Under the pieces are notes generated by a model that did not search any database, had not been told where the DNA came from, and saw only the letters and a list, made by a program, of their open reading frames with translations. Shown one piece after another: positions 8,192-16,056 of a stretch of 32,136 bases of DNA. The stretch covers positions 1-32,136 of the forward strand of contig CALVRW010000038.1 in NCBI GenBank assembly GCA_944358795.1. Direction: 5' to 3'. Origin of the DNA: an uncultured Bacilli bacterium (GTDB lineage: Bacteria; Bacillota_I; Bacilli_A; RF39; UBA660). Position 1 is the first letter of the stretch. Each line of letters opens with the position of its first letter. The translations under genes were made by a program, and so were the position numbers.

Positions 8192-9088
8192 TATTTTCTT
8201 CTTTTCTTTTTGATAACATCCAATATTATCCAATCTCCTTTGATAACACTGAAATAAAAGATTAAGACTATCCCTAGTAAATACCAATACATCATTCTGT
8301 TCTTTCATCATAAGTCCTAATGATTCCATAAATTCATATGTAAGTTGATAAGAAATTCCTTCATTCCAATCTAATATATTTTCATATAGTTCTTCTTTCT
8401 CTTTTGTTTCTAATAAATAAGACGATACAACTAAAGCAAGGGTATGAGAAATAAGTCGTATCGTTGCTTCTTCATCACAATATGCACTATCTTCTCTAAT
8501 TAACATATCATTTAAATAAAAACTATTATAATGATTTTCTAACGACAGTAACTGTCTTTCTTCTTTTGTACCAATATGGTTCGTAGCTAAAAACGCTTGA
8601 TATAATTGATCCATTAAAAATGGGATAATTTCATGAATATAATAAAATTCATTTGTTTCTCCTTCCACATTAGTCAAATGCATAAATTCATGAATTAGAT
8701 TACTACCATCAATAATTGTTTCTGTAATGGGCAAATAAACACAAAATTGGGCATTTTCATAGAGGCAAGCAGCTACATTTTCTCCGTCAAAAGAACTTGG
8801 TAATTCTGTTTCATTTGGTTGATAAAAATGAATCATGTTTTGCTGAAAAGCATCTTCTAATACGGGTAACAAAGATGGAAAATATTGTGTAAGAAAAGAA
8901 GTAACAAGGGTAATCGTTTCTTCTTTGGAAAAAGTAGTTTGACAACAATCTTCAAACTGTCTAAATTTTAAAATATCAGCACGTTTTTCTTCTTGTATTT
9001 CATAAAGTCGAAGTAAAAAACGAATCAATTCTAATTTCCCATTTCGATTAGAAAATTCAATATTCTGTTTTATCTTTTTTTCTTTCAT
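8189..9088 (-). CDS. Putative zinc metalloprotease-like protein with HEFMH motif (first of tandem pair)
   Basis: I do not recognise this 299-residue protein as a named family. It contains HEFMH at 133-137, a zincin-type HExxH motif, followed 15 residues later by Glu153 within EIIPFLMD, a candidate third zinc ligand. There is no signal peptide or membrane segment, so a cytosolic location is likely. The neighbouring upstream gene encodes a protein of similar size with the same layout (HELSH, then EVIPIF), so the two look like ancient paralogues. They are only four bases apart, and this gene's ribosome binding site (GAAGGTGAG) covers the stop codon of its partner. A peptidase role is suggested by the motif only; it could equally be an inactive or regulatory relative. 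Confidence 0.6.
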   Translation of the reverse strand: MKEKKIKQNIEFSNRNGKLELIRFLLRLYEIQEEKRADILKFRQFEDCCQTTFSKEETITLVTSFLTQYFPSLLPVLEDAFQQNMIHFYQPNETELPSSFDGENVAACLYENAQFCVYLPITETIIDGSNLIHEFMHLTNVEGETNEFYYIHEIIPFLMDQLYQAFLATNHIGTKEERQLLSLENHYNSFYLNDMLIREDSAYCDEEATIRLISHTLALVVSSYLLETKEKEELYENILDWNEGISYQLTYEFMESLGLMMKEQNDVLVFTRDSLNLLFQCYQRRLDNIGCYQKEKKKI

Positions 9089-9092
9089 ACAC

Positions 9093-10037
9093 TCACCTTC
9101 TTTTTTGATACTGTGATTCCACTTTTTTATATTGTTGATTTAGATATTCCATAACAAATGTAAAACTAGTAAGCAATGATTCCATTCCATCACCATGAAG
9201 AGTATCATCATAATATCTGATATTAACACCAATATATTTCATGAGTTGATTAAAAGATTTCAAACCAAGTAATCGAGAAAATTCCATTATTTGATTCATT
9301 GCATGTTCTGGATTGATTAAATAATCTTGATAAAATTTGGATGCGATTAATAAAGAAAGCATATACTTTGTGCGATCAAAATATTCAAAACTATCAACAT
9401 AATCAGGATTCGTTTCTAACAAAAATTCTGTTTCTAATAATTCCTCATAACGTCCATAAATGCTACTAAAAATAGTAGGATGTGATGGAAAATGTTCTAA
9501 TGCATAATGCAAAGCAATAAATTCAGAAAAAATAGGAATTACTTCACCAAGATATCCAAGAGCAAAATATTCATTCAGTCCACCAATCATAAGATGGGAT
9601 AATTCATGAATGATACTACACGTGTCATAAAATTCATTTTGTAAGGGAATATAAATTTCACTTTTCACAACGGGAAGATCAATTTTATTACAACTTCCAT
9701 TTCCTTGATCATATTGTTCTTCTAAATAAGCAGAATCCATATCATAATATTTTATTCGATCATACAGATTTAATTGTTTAAAATATTCATAAAAATTTTC
9801 AGGAAAACATGTATTTAAAATATCAGTAACTAACAAAATTGTATTATCTAAATCCATGGGGAGTTCATCTTGATAAATAATTTGATCATCCATTTTTAAT
9901 TCAGATAAAATTTCTTTTAGTTCTTTTAAAGTTTTATTCAATTCTTCTTTGATAGAACAATGAATCGGATAAAAATATTGATAATATTTTTTATCTGCCT
10001 TTTTTATAGTTTTATCATAAATAAAATTTTCTCGCAT
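9093..10037 (-). CDS. Putative zinc metalloprotease-like protein with HELSH motif (second of tandem pair)
   Basis: This 314-residue protein of unknown function carries HELSH at 144-148 in a hydrophobic helix (SIIHELSHLM), as in zincin peptidases. Glu165 in GEVIPIF and Glu172 in FSEF are candidates for the third metal ligand. The region around the motif aligns with the downstream neighbour at the HExxH and E-[IV]-I-P blocks, while the rest is diverged. It lacks a signal peptide. It follows the uvrC terminator, has a TATAAT box and an AGGTGATAGG site before ATG, and seems to lead a two-gene unit that may run into mutL. Context with repair genes does not by itself define a role. Confidence 0.6.
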   Translation of the reverse strand: MRENFIYDKTIKKADKKYYQYFYPIHCSIKEELNKTLKELKEILSELKMDDQIIYQDELPMDLDNTILLVTDILNTCFPENFYEYFKQLNLYDRIKYYDMDSAYLEEQYDQGNGSCNKIDLPVVKSEIYIPLQNEFYDTCSIIHELSHLMIGGLNEYFALGYLGEVIPIFSEFIALHYALEHFPSHPTIFSSIYGRYEELLETEFLLETNPDYVDSFEYFDRTKYMLSLLIASKFYQDYLINPEHAMNQIMEFSRLLGLKSFNQLMKYIGVNIRYYDDTLHGDGMESLLTSFTFVMEYLNQQYKKVESQYQKRR

Positions 10038-10059
10038 CCTATCACCTGCTTAAGTAGAT

Positions 10060-10065
10060 ATTATA
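10060..10065 (-). promoter_or_regulatory. Probable -10 box for the HExxH gene pair
   Basis: A perfect TATAAT on the minus strand lies between the uvrC terminator and the start codon at 10037. The -35 position overlaps the terminator and is not a clear match. Confidence 0.4.
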
Positions 10066-10077
10066 AAATAAACCAAG

Positions 10078-10105
10078 AAAAAAAGAAAGGTATTTTTTCT
10101 TTCTT
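10078..10105 (-). terminator. Terminator of uvrC overlapping its stop codon
   Basis: A 7-bp AAGAAAG / CTTTCTT stem with a 9-nt A-rich loop is followed by seven T on the minus strand. The first arm contains bases of the uvrC stop codon. The stem is AT-rich, so strength is uncertain. Confidence 0.55.
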
Positions 10106-11897
10106 ACTCTACTTCGTATTGTTGTAAAAACTGATATAGATTTTCTGCTGTCTTACTTGGTAATATCTTACTTAATTCTTCTTTTGATAAAGATTTTAAT
10201 TTTGTAATCGTATGATATTTTTTAAGTAATTCTTTCTTTCTTTTTTCTCCAATTCCTTCAATACTATCTAAAATACTTTCTAATGATCCTTTACTACGAA
10301 TTTGCTTATGATAATGAATCGTAAAATTATGGACTTCATCTTGCATTCTTTCTAAATAGTAAAATAAATTACTACGTTTATTAATATCAATTTCAACAAT
10401 CGGATCAAATGCTAGTAACTTACTTGTCGCATGATGATCGTCTTTTTTAAGTCCTACAACCGGAATAGACATTCCTAAACTTGCGAGTACTTCTCTTGCA
10501 ACATGCATCTGTCCAATTCCACCATCTACAATAATTAAATCCGGACGTTCCAAATCATCTTTTAATACACGAAAATATCTACGATAAATTACTTCTCTCA
10601 TTGTACCATAGTCATCATTATGATCTAATGTAATCTTAAACTTACGATAGTCATTTTTACTTGGAACTCCATTTTTAAATACTACCATACCAGATACATT
10701 ATAAGTTCCAAATAAATTAGAATTGTCAAATAACTCTATACGATCTAATTTATCTAAGTGTAATACTTCTTTTAATTCATCATTAGCTCCACTTGTTTTT
10801 TCTTCATCTTTTTGAATTAATTCAAATTTATTATCTAAAGAAATTTTCGCATTTTCTTTTGCCATTGTAATTAATCGATGTTTTACACCACGCACCGGTT
10901 TTTTAACAGTTACCCCTAAGAAAGATTCTAGTAATTTCTCATCCACTTCTTCTGGTACTAAAATTTCTTTTGGAAGTAATACAGATTTTTCATAAAATTT
11001 TGCGATATATCGTGTAAGTTCTTCTTCTAACTCATCGACAATTGGATAAATATGAGAATGTCTTTCTACTATTTTACCACCACGAATAAAAAACACTTGG
11101 ATTGATAGATAACCTTTTTCTAGATAATAACCAAAAATATCACGATCAACTAAATCTCCAATCTCTACTTTCTGTTTTGTTAAAGTAATATTAATATAAT
11201 CTAATAACTCTTTTAATTCTTTTGCTTTTTCAAAATTGAGTCGCTCACTTTCTTTTAACATCTCATCAGTAATCTTCTTTGTTATTAAAGAATGATCTCC
11301 CTTTAAAAAGCGAATAATATCTTGTTCCATATCATGAATTACTTTTTTATCAATCTTATAGCTACAGTATCCTAAACATTGACCAATATGATAGTATAAA
11401 CATGGTTTCTTATTAAATGTTCGACATTTTCGTAATGGATACATTCGATTTAATAAATTTACTGTTTCTCTAGCTGCCGAAACATTAGGATATGGTCCAT
11501 ATAAACGATTATGTTTATTTTTTTTACGATTGATATTGCGAACAACTGTTAACCTAGGAACCTCTTCTTTTGTGAGTTCAATATAAGGATAACTTTTATC
11601 ATCACGTAATAAAATATTATACTTCGGGTCATATTTTTTAATTAAGTTTAATTCTAAAATTAAGGACTCTGTTTCACTTGTAACAACAACATATTCAAAA
11701 TCGACAATTTCACTTACTAAACGAGCTGTTTTCCCTGTATGTGTACCACGAAAATAAGAACTAAGTCGATTTTTTAATTTCTTTGCTTTTCCAACATAAA
11801 TCACAACCCCAGCCTGATTTTTCATGAGATAACAACCTGGTTGTTGTGGTACTAATGATAATTTTTGTTTAATATGTTCTTTTACTTTCTCATCCAT
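10104..11897 (-). CDS. uvrC: Excinuclease ABC subunit C
   Basis: UvrC makes the dual incisions around bulky DNA lesions in nucleotide excision repair with UvrA and UvrB. The protein shows the N-terminal GIY-YIG nuclease (PGCYLMKNQ, then VIYVGKAKKLKNRL), a UvrB-binding UVR segment (LKESERLNFEKAKELKELL), the RNase H-like second nuclease domain (IELFDNSNLFGTYNVSGMV, DLIIVDGGIGQ) and C-terminal helix-hairpin-helix motifs (IEGIGEKRKKELL). I place the start at ATG 11897, preceded by GGGTGAT; a GTG four codons upstream is an alternative. Length of about 597 residues is normal for the family. uvrA and uvrB are not in the window. Confidence 0.97.
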   Translation of the reverse strand: MDEKVKEHIKQKLSLVPQQPGCYLMKNQAGVVIYVGKAKKLKNRLSSYFRGTHTGKTARLVSEIVDFEYVVVTSETESLILELNLIKKYDPKYNILLRDDKSYPYIELTKEEVPRLTVVRNINRKKNKHNRLYGPYPNVSAARETVNLLNRMYPLRKCRTFNKKPCLYYHIGQCLGYCSYKIDKKVIHDMEQDIIRFLKGDHSLITKKITDEMLKESERLNFEKAKELKELLDYINITLTKQKVEIGDLVDRDIFGYYLEKGYLSIQVFFIRGGKIVERHSHIYPIVDELEEELTRYIAKFYEKSVLLPKEILVPEEVDEKLLESFLGVTVKKPVRGVKHRLITMAKENAKISLDNKFELIQKDEEKTSGANDELKEVLHLDKLDRIELFDNSNLFGTYNVSGMVVFKNGVPSKNDYRKFKITLDHNDDYGTMREVIYRRYFRVLKDDLERPDLIIVDGGIGQMHVAREVLASLGMSIPVVGLKKDDHHATSKLLAFDPIVEIDINKRSNLFYYLERMQDEVHNFTIHYHKQIRSKGSLESILDSIEGIGEKRKKELLKKYHTITKLKSLSKEELSKILPSKTAENLYQFLQQYEVE

Positions 11898-11961
11898 ACG
11901 ATCACCCACATTTCTTTCTTATTATACCATAACTAAAAAAACTCAGTATGAAATACTGAAT

Positions 11962-12510
11962 TTAATTTTGTAAAAATTGATCTTCGTCAATTTTATTCGC
12001 AACATCAACCCAACTAATTTTATAAAATTTATAACGATCATTAAACTGTTCTTTTGTTGTAATTGGAATTTGTAATTGTCGAAATACTTGTTTTAATTCC
12101 TCATAAGCTGTAGGTTGTTCTTTTATATTAGATATTTCTTTGGCAATACTCACAACATATCCGTAATGATATGTTTCATCTAATGTAACAGTATAATTTT
12201 GATATTGATAAATTGCTCTATGACGAAACCATTTTATATCAATATGCATTCCTAAACTTTTTAACAATAACTGCATTGTCTTCACATCTTTTAAAGCAAC
12301 TGGTACAACTAAATCATCAGATGCATAAAAACTTCCCCTAAGTCTTAAGAACGCTAATTCATGGTCAAATACGAAACGAAAATCAACATCACTTTTATAT
12401 TTATAAATGATCTGATTAAAATCTTTCTTCTCTTTACTATTCTCTTCAAAATAAGATTTCAATTCCTTATACTTTAATTGATTAATAAATGTTCTTTTTT
12501 CTACTACCAC
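11962..12510 (-). CDS. CYTH-like (triphosphate tunnel) domain protein
   Basis: The 182-residue protein begins VVEKRTFI and has K-x-K, R-x-R and FLRLRG segments in the middle, then TVTLDE and YVVSIAKEI. This charged beta-strand pattern resembles CYTH / triphosphate tunnel metalloenzymes, whose strands carry Glu, Lys and Arg lining a tunnel for triphosphate or nucleotide substrates. The N-terminal E-x-E-x-K signature is not perfect here, so catalytic competence and substrate are open. The start codon is GTG at 12510, supported by AGGTGAGAAT upstream. It is divergent from yigZ with interleaved promoters. An unknown protein with a convergent pattern cannot be excluded. Confidence 0.6.
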   Translation of the reverse strand: MVVEKRTFINQLKYKELKSYFEENSKEKKDFNQIIYKYKSDVDFRFVFDHELAFLRLRGSFYASDDLVVPVALKDVKTMQLLLKSLGMHIDIKWFRHRAIYQYQNYTVTLDETYHYGYVVSIAKEISNIKEQPTAYEELKQVFRQLQIPITTKEQFNDRYKFYKISWVDVANKIDEDQFLQN

Positions 12511-12533
12511 ATTCTCACCTACTATCTTACTTT

Positions 12534-12561
12534 ATTGTAACACTATTTTGTTATTTGTCAA
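12534..12561 (-). promoter_or_regulatory. Promoter of the CYTH-like gene
   Basis: A perfect TTGACA (12561-12556) and TACAAT (12539-12534) are separated by 16 bases on the minus strand. The promoter interleaves with that of yigZ on the opposite strand. Confidence 0.75.
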
Positions 12562-12574
12562 AATCATGTATAAT
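12546..12574 (+). promoter_or_regulatory. Promoter of yigZ
   Basis: TATAAT at 12569-12574 is perfect; the -35 is weak (TTTTGT with 17 bases or TTGTTA with 15 bases spacing). It lies inside the divergent promoter of the neighbouring gene. Confidence 0.55.
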
Positions 12575-12592
12575 AACATTGGTGATATTGTT

Positions 12593-13192
12593 ATGAAAAC
12601 AATAAAAGAAACTAAAATAACAGAATATACAATTCAAAAATCACGATTTATTACAGTGTTTACGATTGTACATACCAAAGAAGAAATTAGCGAAAAAATA
12701 GAACAAGTAAAAATTGATTATCCTGGTGCTAATCATTATTGTTACGCTTATATCTTAGATCAAGAAAAACGTTGTAGTGATGATGGAGAACCAAGTAAAA
12801 CAGCTGGTATGCCCATGCTGAATGTATTAGAAAGTAATGAATTAAATCATGTCTTATGCATTGTAATTAGATATTTTGGTGGAATTAAATTAGGTGCTGG
12901 TGGACTTGTTCGAGCATATACCAAAGCAGTTACTTCAGCACTTGAACAGAATAATATAGTAGAAATGATGAAAGGATATCAAATAAAAATTAAATTTTCT
13001 TACGATACCCTAAAACAAATAGATTATTTATTAAAAAATATTTTAATCACAAACAAAGAATTTCAAGAATGTATTACATATACCATTCATATAGAACAAG
13101 AACAAAAAGAAACGATTTTAAAAGAATTAAATTCTTATCTATTAGATAGTACAGTGGAAAAAGAAATTTATATGACAAAAGAAATGGACTAA
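12593..13192 (+). CDS. yigZ: YigZ/IMPACT family protein
   Basis: The protein (199 residues from the chosen start) belongs to the YigZ/IMPACT family, whose bacterial members are of poorly defined function, with proposed roles near translation. Diagnostic blocks are KSRFI near residue 16, HYCYAY, DDGEPSKTAGMPML and RYFGGIKLGAGGLVRAY, followed by a ferredoxin-like C-terminal domain. The ATG at 12593 is chosen because GGTGAT lies six bases upstream and the product then begins MKTIKETKIT; an upstream in-frame ATG at 12548 lies before the promoter's -10 box. The gene is monocistronic, flanked by a divergent gene and a strong terminator. Confidence 0.92.
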   Translation: MKTIKETKITEYTIQKSRFITVFTIVHTKEEISEKIEQVKIDYPGANHYCYAYILDQEKRCSDDGEPSKTAGMPMLNVLESNELNHVLCIVIRYFGGIKLGAGGLVRAYTKAVTSALEQNNIVEMMKGYQIKIKFSYDTLKQIDYLLKNILITNKEFQECITYTIHIEQEQKETILKELNSYLLDSTVEKEIYMTKEMD

Positions 13193-13206
13193 ACCATTTC
13201 TTTTTT
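13181..13206 (+). terminator. Terminator of yigZ
   Basis: GAAATGG and CCATTTC form a 7-bp stem around a 6-nt loop, followed by six T. The yigZ stop codon lies in the loop. Confidence 0.85.
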
Positions 13207-13257
13207 CTATCATTGAATAAATATTCAATTTCTTCTCATCATTATGATAGTAGTAAT

Positions 13258-13294
13258 AAAAAATGACACTTAATTCGTATTTGAATTAAATGTC
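13258..13294 (-). terminator. Terminator of the candidate small RNA
   Basis: Arms 13283-13294 and 13265-13276 pair over 12 positions with one mismatch and a 6-nt loop; the minus strand continues with A and then six T. Confidence 0.7.
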
Positions 13295-13368
13295 GTCCAA
13301 ATCTTGGGTAGACATTCAACTTACGAAAACTGAATGTTCCCATTTTATTTTATGCAAGTACTTTTGCT
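13258..13368 (-). ncRNA. Candidate stand-alone small structured RNA
   Basis: Between the yigZ and tsf terminators lies a minus-strand stretch with its own promoter-like sequence and its own terminator, and no open frame of note. The predicted RNA of about 110 nt contains an ACATTCA / TGAATGT stem enclosed by GGG / CCC pairing, a small CCAA / TTGG hairpin and a 12-bp terminator hairpin with six T. Downstream on this strand is only the antisense side of yigZ, so it is not an obvious leader of a gene. I do not recognise a known riboswitch class. No expression evidence is available. Confidence 0.45.
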
Positions 13369-13374
13369 AAATAC

Positions 13375-13403
13375 ATCTTATCATAAACAATTCATTTTTA
13401 CAA
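13375..13403 (-). promoter_or_regulatory. Possible promoter of the candidate small RNA
   Basis: TTGTAA (13403-13398) and TAAGAT (13380-13375) are 17 bases apart on the minus strand. Each box matches four of six consensus bases. Confidence 0.4.
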
Positions 13404-13438
13404 AATACCTATACGAATAATCTAATAAAATTTATATC

Positions 13439-13464
13439 AAAAAAGAGTAACCACTTGATTACCC
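13439..13464 (-). terminator. Terminator of rpsB-tsf
   Basis: An 8-bp stem (arms 13457-13464 and 13445-13452, two G-U pairs, 4-nt loop) begins directly after the tsf stop codon and is followed by six T on the minus strand. Confidence 0.8.
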
Positions 13465-14340
13465 TTATGCATTTTTAATTTGACTCATTACTTCGTCAGC
13501 AAAGTTTTCTTCTTTCTTTTCCATTCCTTCACCAACTTCGAAACGTTTCATAAGTACAATTGTACCACCATTATTTTTAACGTATGTAGCAACATTTACA
13601 TCGCTATCTTTAACAAATGGTTGTTCTTCTAAACAAATTTCTTTATAGAATTTGTTAATTCTTCCTTGTACCATTTTTTCAGCAATATCTGCAGGTTTTC
13701 CTTCATTAATTGCTTGTTCTTTTAAGACAGTTCTTTCTCTTTCTACGTCTTCTGCTGGAACTTCATCTCTTCTTACACAAGTAGGTCTCATAGCAGCAGC
13801 ATGCATTGCTACATCTTTTGCTACTTCTTCACTTGCTCCATCAACTAATGTTAATACAGCAATTTTTCCTCCCATGTGAATGTAAGAACCAAATGATTGT
13901 CCATCTTCTTTTGTAACTTTTTCAAATCTTCTAAAACTTAATTTTTCTCCAATTGTTGCAGTCTTATCTACGATCATTGCTTCAATTGTTTTTCCATTTG
14001 CTTCTAATGCTAAAACATCTTCATTTGTTTTAGGATCGTTTGCTAAAATTGTATCTAAAATTACATCAACTAATCCTGTAAATTCTTCATTTTTAGCAAC
14101 GAAATCTGTTTCAGAATTCATTTCTACAATAACAGCGTTGTTACCATCAATTTTGATAGCAGCAAGCCCTTCAGCAGCAATACGATCTGCTTTTTTTGCA
14201 GCTTTTGAAATTCCTTTTTCACGTAACCAATCAACTGCAGCTTCTAAATTTGCATCACATGCTTCTAATGCTTTTTTACAATCAAGCATTCCAGCTCCAG
14301 TTTTTTCTCTTAGTTCTTTTACTAAACTAGCAGTTATCAT
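13465..14340 (-). CDS. tsf: Translation elongation factor Ts
   Basis: EF-Ts recharges EF-Tu by exchanging GDP for GTP during elongation. The 291 residues begin MITASLVKELREKTGAGMLDCKKAL, the UBA-like N-terminal module and family hallmark, followed by NSETDFVAKNEEF near residues 74-86 and the duplicated core domain (HMGGKIAVLT, HAAAMRPTCV). The start is preceded by AGAGGAGGAAAATAT. It follows rpsB by 50 bases, the conserved rpsB-tsf pair of bacteria, with a hairpin between the two that could lower tsf transcription relative to rpsB. Confidence 0.97.
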   Translation of the reverse strand: MITASLVKELREKTGAGMLDCKKALEACDANLEAAVDWLREKGISKAAKKADRIAAEGLAAIKIDGNNAVIVEMNSETDFVAKNEEFTGLVDVILDTILANDPKTNEDVLALEANGKTIEAMIVDKTATIGEKLSFRRFEKVTKEDGQSFGSYIHMGGKIAVLTLVDGASEEVAKDVAMHAAAMRPTCVRRDEVPAEDVERERTVLKEQAINEGKPADIAEKMVQGRINKFYKEICLEEQPFVKDSDVNVATYVKNNGGTIVLMKRFEVGEGMEKKEENFADEVMSQIKNA

Positions 14341-14353
14341 ATATTTTCCTCCT

Positions 14354-14382
14354 CTAAAATGAAAGATGACTGTAAGTCATCT
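14354..14382 (-). terminator. Hairpin between rpsB and tsf, possible attenuator
   Basis: AGATGACT / AGTCATCT forms an 8-bp stem with a 3-nt loop, followed by the interrupted T tract TTCATTTT on the minus strand. A leaky terminator would set the rpsB to tsf ratio. Confidence 0.5.
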
Positions 14383-14390
14383 CATTACCT

Positions 14391-15437
14391 TTATTTTAAA
14401 GCATCGATTAATTCTGCTTTTTTCATAGTTGAGTAACCTTTAATTTCTTTTGCTTTTGCAAGTTCACGAAGTTCTCCAACTGTTTTTTTAGAATAATCTA
14501 CTACGTCAGCTTTTTCATTTTTTTCATTTTTTTCAGTAGCTTCTACAGTTTTTACTTCTTCTTTTGCAACTTCTTTTGTATCATTTTTTACTTCTTTTTT
14601 ATTATCAACTTTTTTATCTTTGTTAAATGGTTTCTTTTCAAAACGTTTATTACGATCAAATCTTCTTCTATCTTCTTTTTTATGAACTGAATCTACAGCT
14701 TTTTGCATAATTTCTGATGCATTTTTATCATCATCATTTACATAGCTATTCATTTTTAATCCATTTGCTTCACAAATTGCATTTGCCATAACACCTGTAA
14801 TTAATCTTACAGCACGAATTGCATCGTCATTAGCAGGAATTACATAATCTACCATATCTGGATCACAATTTGTATCTACAATACCAAATACTGGAATATT
14901 TAATTTTCTTGCTTCACGAATTGCAATATCTTCTTTTGATGGATCTACAATAAACATAGCATCTGGTAATTTGTGCATATCACGAATACCACATAATAAT
15001 TTATCTAATTTTGCGTATTCTTTTTTAAGTCCAATTACTTCTTTTTTAGGTAATACATCAAATGTACCATCTTTTTCCATGTTTTCAATTTCTTCTAAAC
15101 GTTTTACTCTTCTTCTAATTGTTTTAAAATTTGTTAAAGTTCCACCTAACCATCTTTCTGTTACATAGAAAGATTCACTACGAATTGCTTCTTCTCTAAT
15201 TGCTTCCTGTGCTTGTTTTCTAGTTCCAACAAATAACACTTTTCCACCATTATCAGCAATTTTCTTTAATGCAGCATAAGCTTCTTCAATTTTCTTAGCT
15301 GTTTTTTGTAAATCGATAATATAAATTTCATCTCTTGAAGTATAAATGTACTCTTTCATTTTTGGGTTCCATCTTTTTGTTTGGTGTCCAAAATGTACCC
15401 CAGCTTCTAATAATAAATTCATTGACACAACGGCCAT
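14391..15437 (-). CDS. rpsB: 30S ribosomal protein S2 with long C-terminal extension
   Basis: S2 binds late to the 30S subunit and helps recruit S1 and mRNA. Residues 1 to about 230 are a normal S2 ([60 protein letters not shown]). The protein is 348 residues, about 100 longer than usual: residues 240-315 are a Lys/Glu/Asp-rich linker and residues 317-348 ([14 protein letters not shown]...[10 protein letters not shown]) look like a Rho N-terminal / SAP-type helix-extended-loop-helix module that often binds nucleic acid. That role is inference. The start is fixed by AAAGGAGGAAGAGAAT. A structured 5' leader precedes the gene. Confidence 0.96.
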   Translation of the reverse strand: MAVVSMNLLLEAGVHFGHQTKRWNPKMKEYIYTSRDEIYIIDLQKTAKKIEEAYAALKKIADNGGKVLFVGTRKQAQEAIREEAIRSESFYVTERWLGGTLTNFKTIRRRVKRLEEIENMEKDGTFDVLPKKEVIGLKKEYAKLDKLLCGIRDMHKLPDAMFIVDPSKEDIAIREARKLNIPVFGIVDTNCDPDMVDYVIPANDDAIRAVRLITGVMANAICEANGLKMNSYVNDDDKNASEIMQKAVDSVHKKEDRRRFDRNKRFEKKPFNKDKKVDNKKEVKNDTKEVAKEEVKTVEATEKNEKNEKADVVDYSKKTVGELRELAKAKEIKGYSTMKKAELIDALK

Positions 15438-15539
15438 ATTCTCTTCCTCCTTTTGTTAGTCCTCTGTTACTTCTGCTTTTTACACCACCACAAGTGGCAC
15501 TCGGCATAAAAATCCATAACATGTGTATTTGAAAAAGCC
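15438..15539 (-). promoter_or_regulatory. Structured rpsB leader, probable autoregulatory RNA
   Basis: The transcript is predicted to start near 15539 and has about 100 nt before ATG. Its very 5' end GCTTTTT (15538-15532) can pair with AAAAAGC (15481-15475), enclosing GTGCCAC and a CCAC / GTGG hairpin. Leaders that bind S2 regulate rpsB operons in other bacteria, so feedback control by S2 is a reasonable inference. I cannot assign it to a defined family. Confidence 0.45.
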
Positions 15540-15545
15540 ACTAAT

Positions 15546-15574
15546 AATATATCATAATTTATAGAAAGTCGCAA
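15546..15574 (-). promoter_or_regulatory. Promoter of rpsB-tsf
   Basis: TTGCGA (15574-15569) and TATATT (15551-15546) are separated by 17 bases on the minus strand, directly behind the terminator of the upstream gene. Confidence 0.7.
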
Positions 15575-15575
15575 G

Positions 15576-15601
15576 AAAAAAACAAGTAATTCTACTTATT
15601 T
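15576..15601 (-). terminator. Terminator of the 15.6-16.0 kb gene
   Basis: A 9-bp AT-rich stem (arms 15593-15601 and 15580-15588, one G-U pair, 4-nt loop) with seven T on the minus strand. It contains the stop codon of the gene and abuts the rpsB -35 box. Confidence 0.7.
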
Positions 15602-16000
15602 TCTATATATTTTTACCTTCTTTTTTGATTTTGGCAAAGCAAAGTTTTCTACTTGCTCTTGCATTTCTGATATTGTTGGATAGGTTCCCATCTTTTGCTT
15701 CTGTTGATATAAATCAGCTAGAATAGCAAATTCGCCAAGTGAAAATGCTTGATTTGATGGATGAATAAGCATTTTCCCAGTCTGATAATAAGTTTCTAAT
15801 ACTTCTTTGATTTCATTTTTTCCGTTTTTATCTTTCAAAAAAACAACAATATCCCCTGTTTCAATATCACGGCATGACATATAATAAATCGATTGATACA
15901 TATCACCAGAAATATAATTCAAATCAATTTCTAATCTTTTTTCCTCATAATCATAAATACCAAGAAACGCTAAAAAATTATTTTTTTCTTTTTGACTCAT
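15596..16000 (-). CDS. Hypothetical protein
   Basis: I do not recognise this protein of about 134 residues. It is soluble, without signal peptide or cysteine clusters. Residues 20-60 are rich in beta-strand-like sequence (ISGDMYQSIYYMSCRDIETGD) and the end is strongly basic (LPKSKKKVKIYRK), which might suit nucleic acid binding but proves nothing. Two ATG codons are adjacent; I use the second because AGAGGTGG-like spacing fits it better (GAGGTGGT then ATGATG). It follows the small gene at 16057-16365 by 56 bases without a visible terminator, so the two may be cotranscribed. Confidence 0.7.
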   Translation of the reverse strand: MSQKEKNNFLAFLGIYDYEEKRLEIDLNYISGDMYQSIYYMSCRDIETGDIVVFLKDKNGKNEIKEVLETYYQTGKMLIHPSNQAFSLGEFAILADLYQQKQKMGTYPTISEMQEQVENFALPKSKKKVKIYRK

Positions 16001-16056
16001 CATACCACCTCACGTATTATTTACTATAACACTTTTAGTATTGAATGTCCTGTAAA

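Noticed and set aside
8189-10037. Toxin-antitoxin pair for the two HExxH genes
   Set aside because: Both are about 300 residues, similar to each other and carry the same motif, unlike a toxin with its antitoxin.
13290-13350. Purine riboswitch (because of GTCTACC) in the candidate small RNA
   Set aside because: The other conserved loop bases of the purine aptamer and the P1 closing stem are missing, and no gene lies downstream on that strand.
15328-15522. Minus-strand frame across the rpsB leader and start
   Set aside because: It runs through the leader and into rpsB in another frame with no ribosome binding site; the region is better explained as structured leader.
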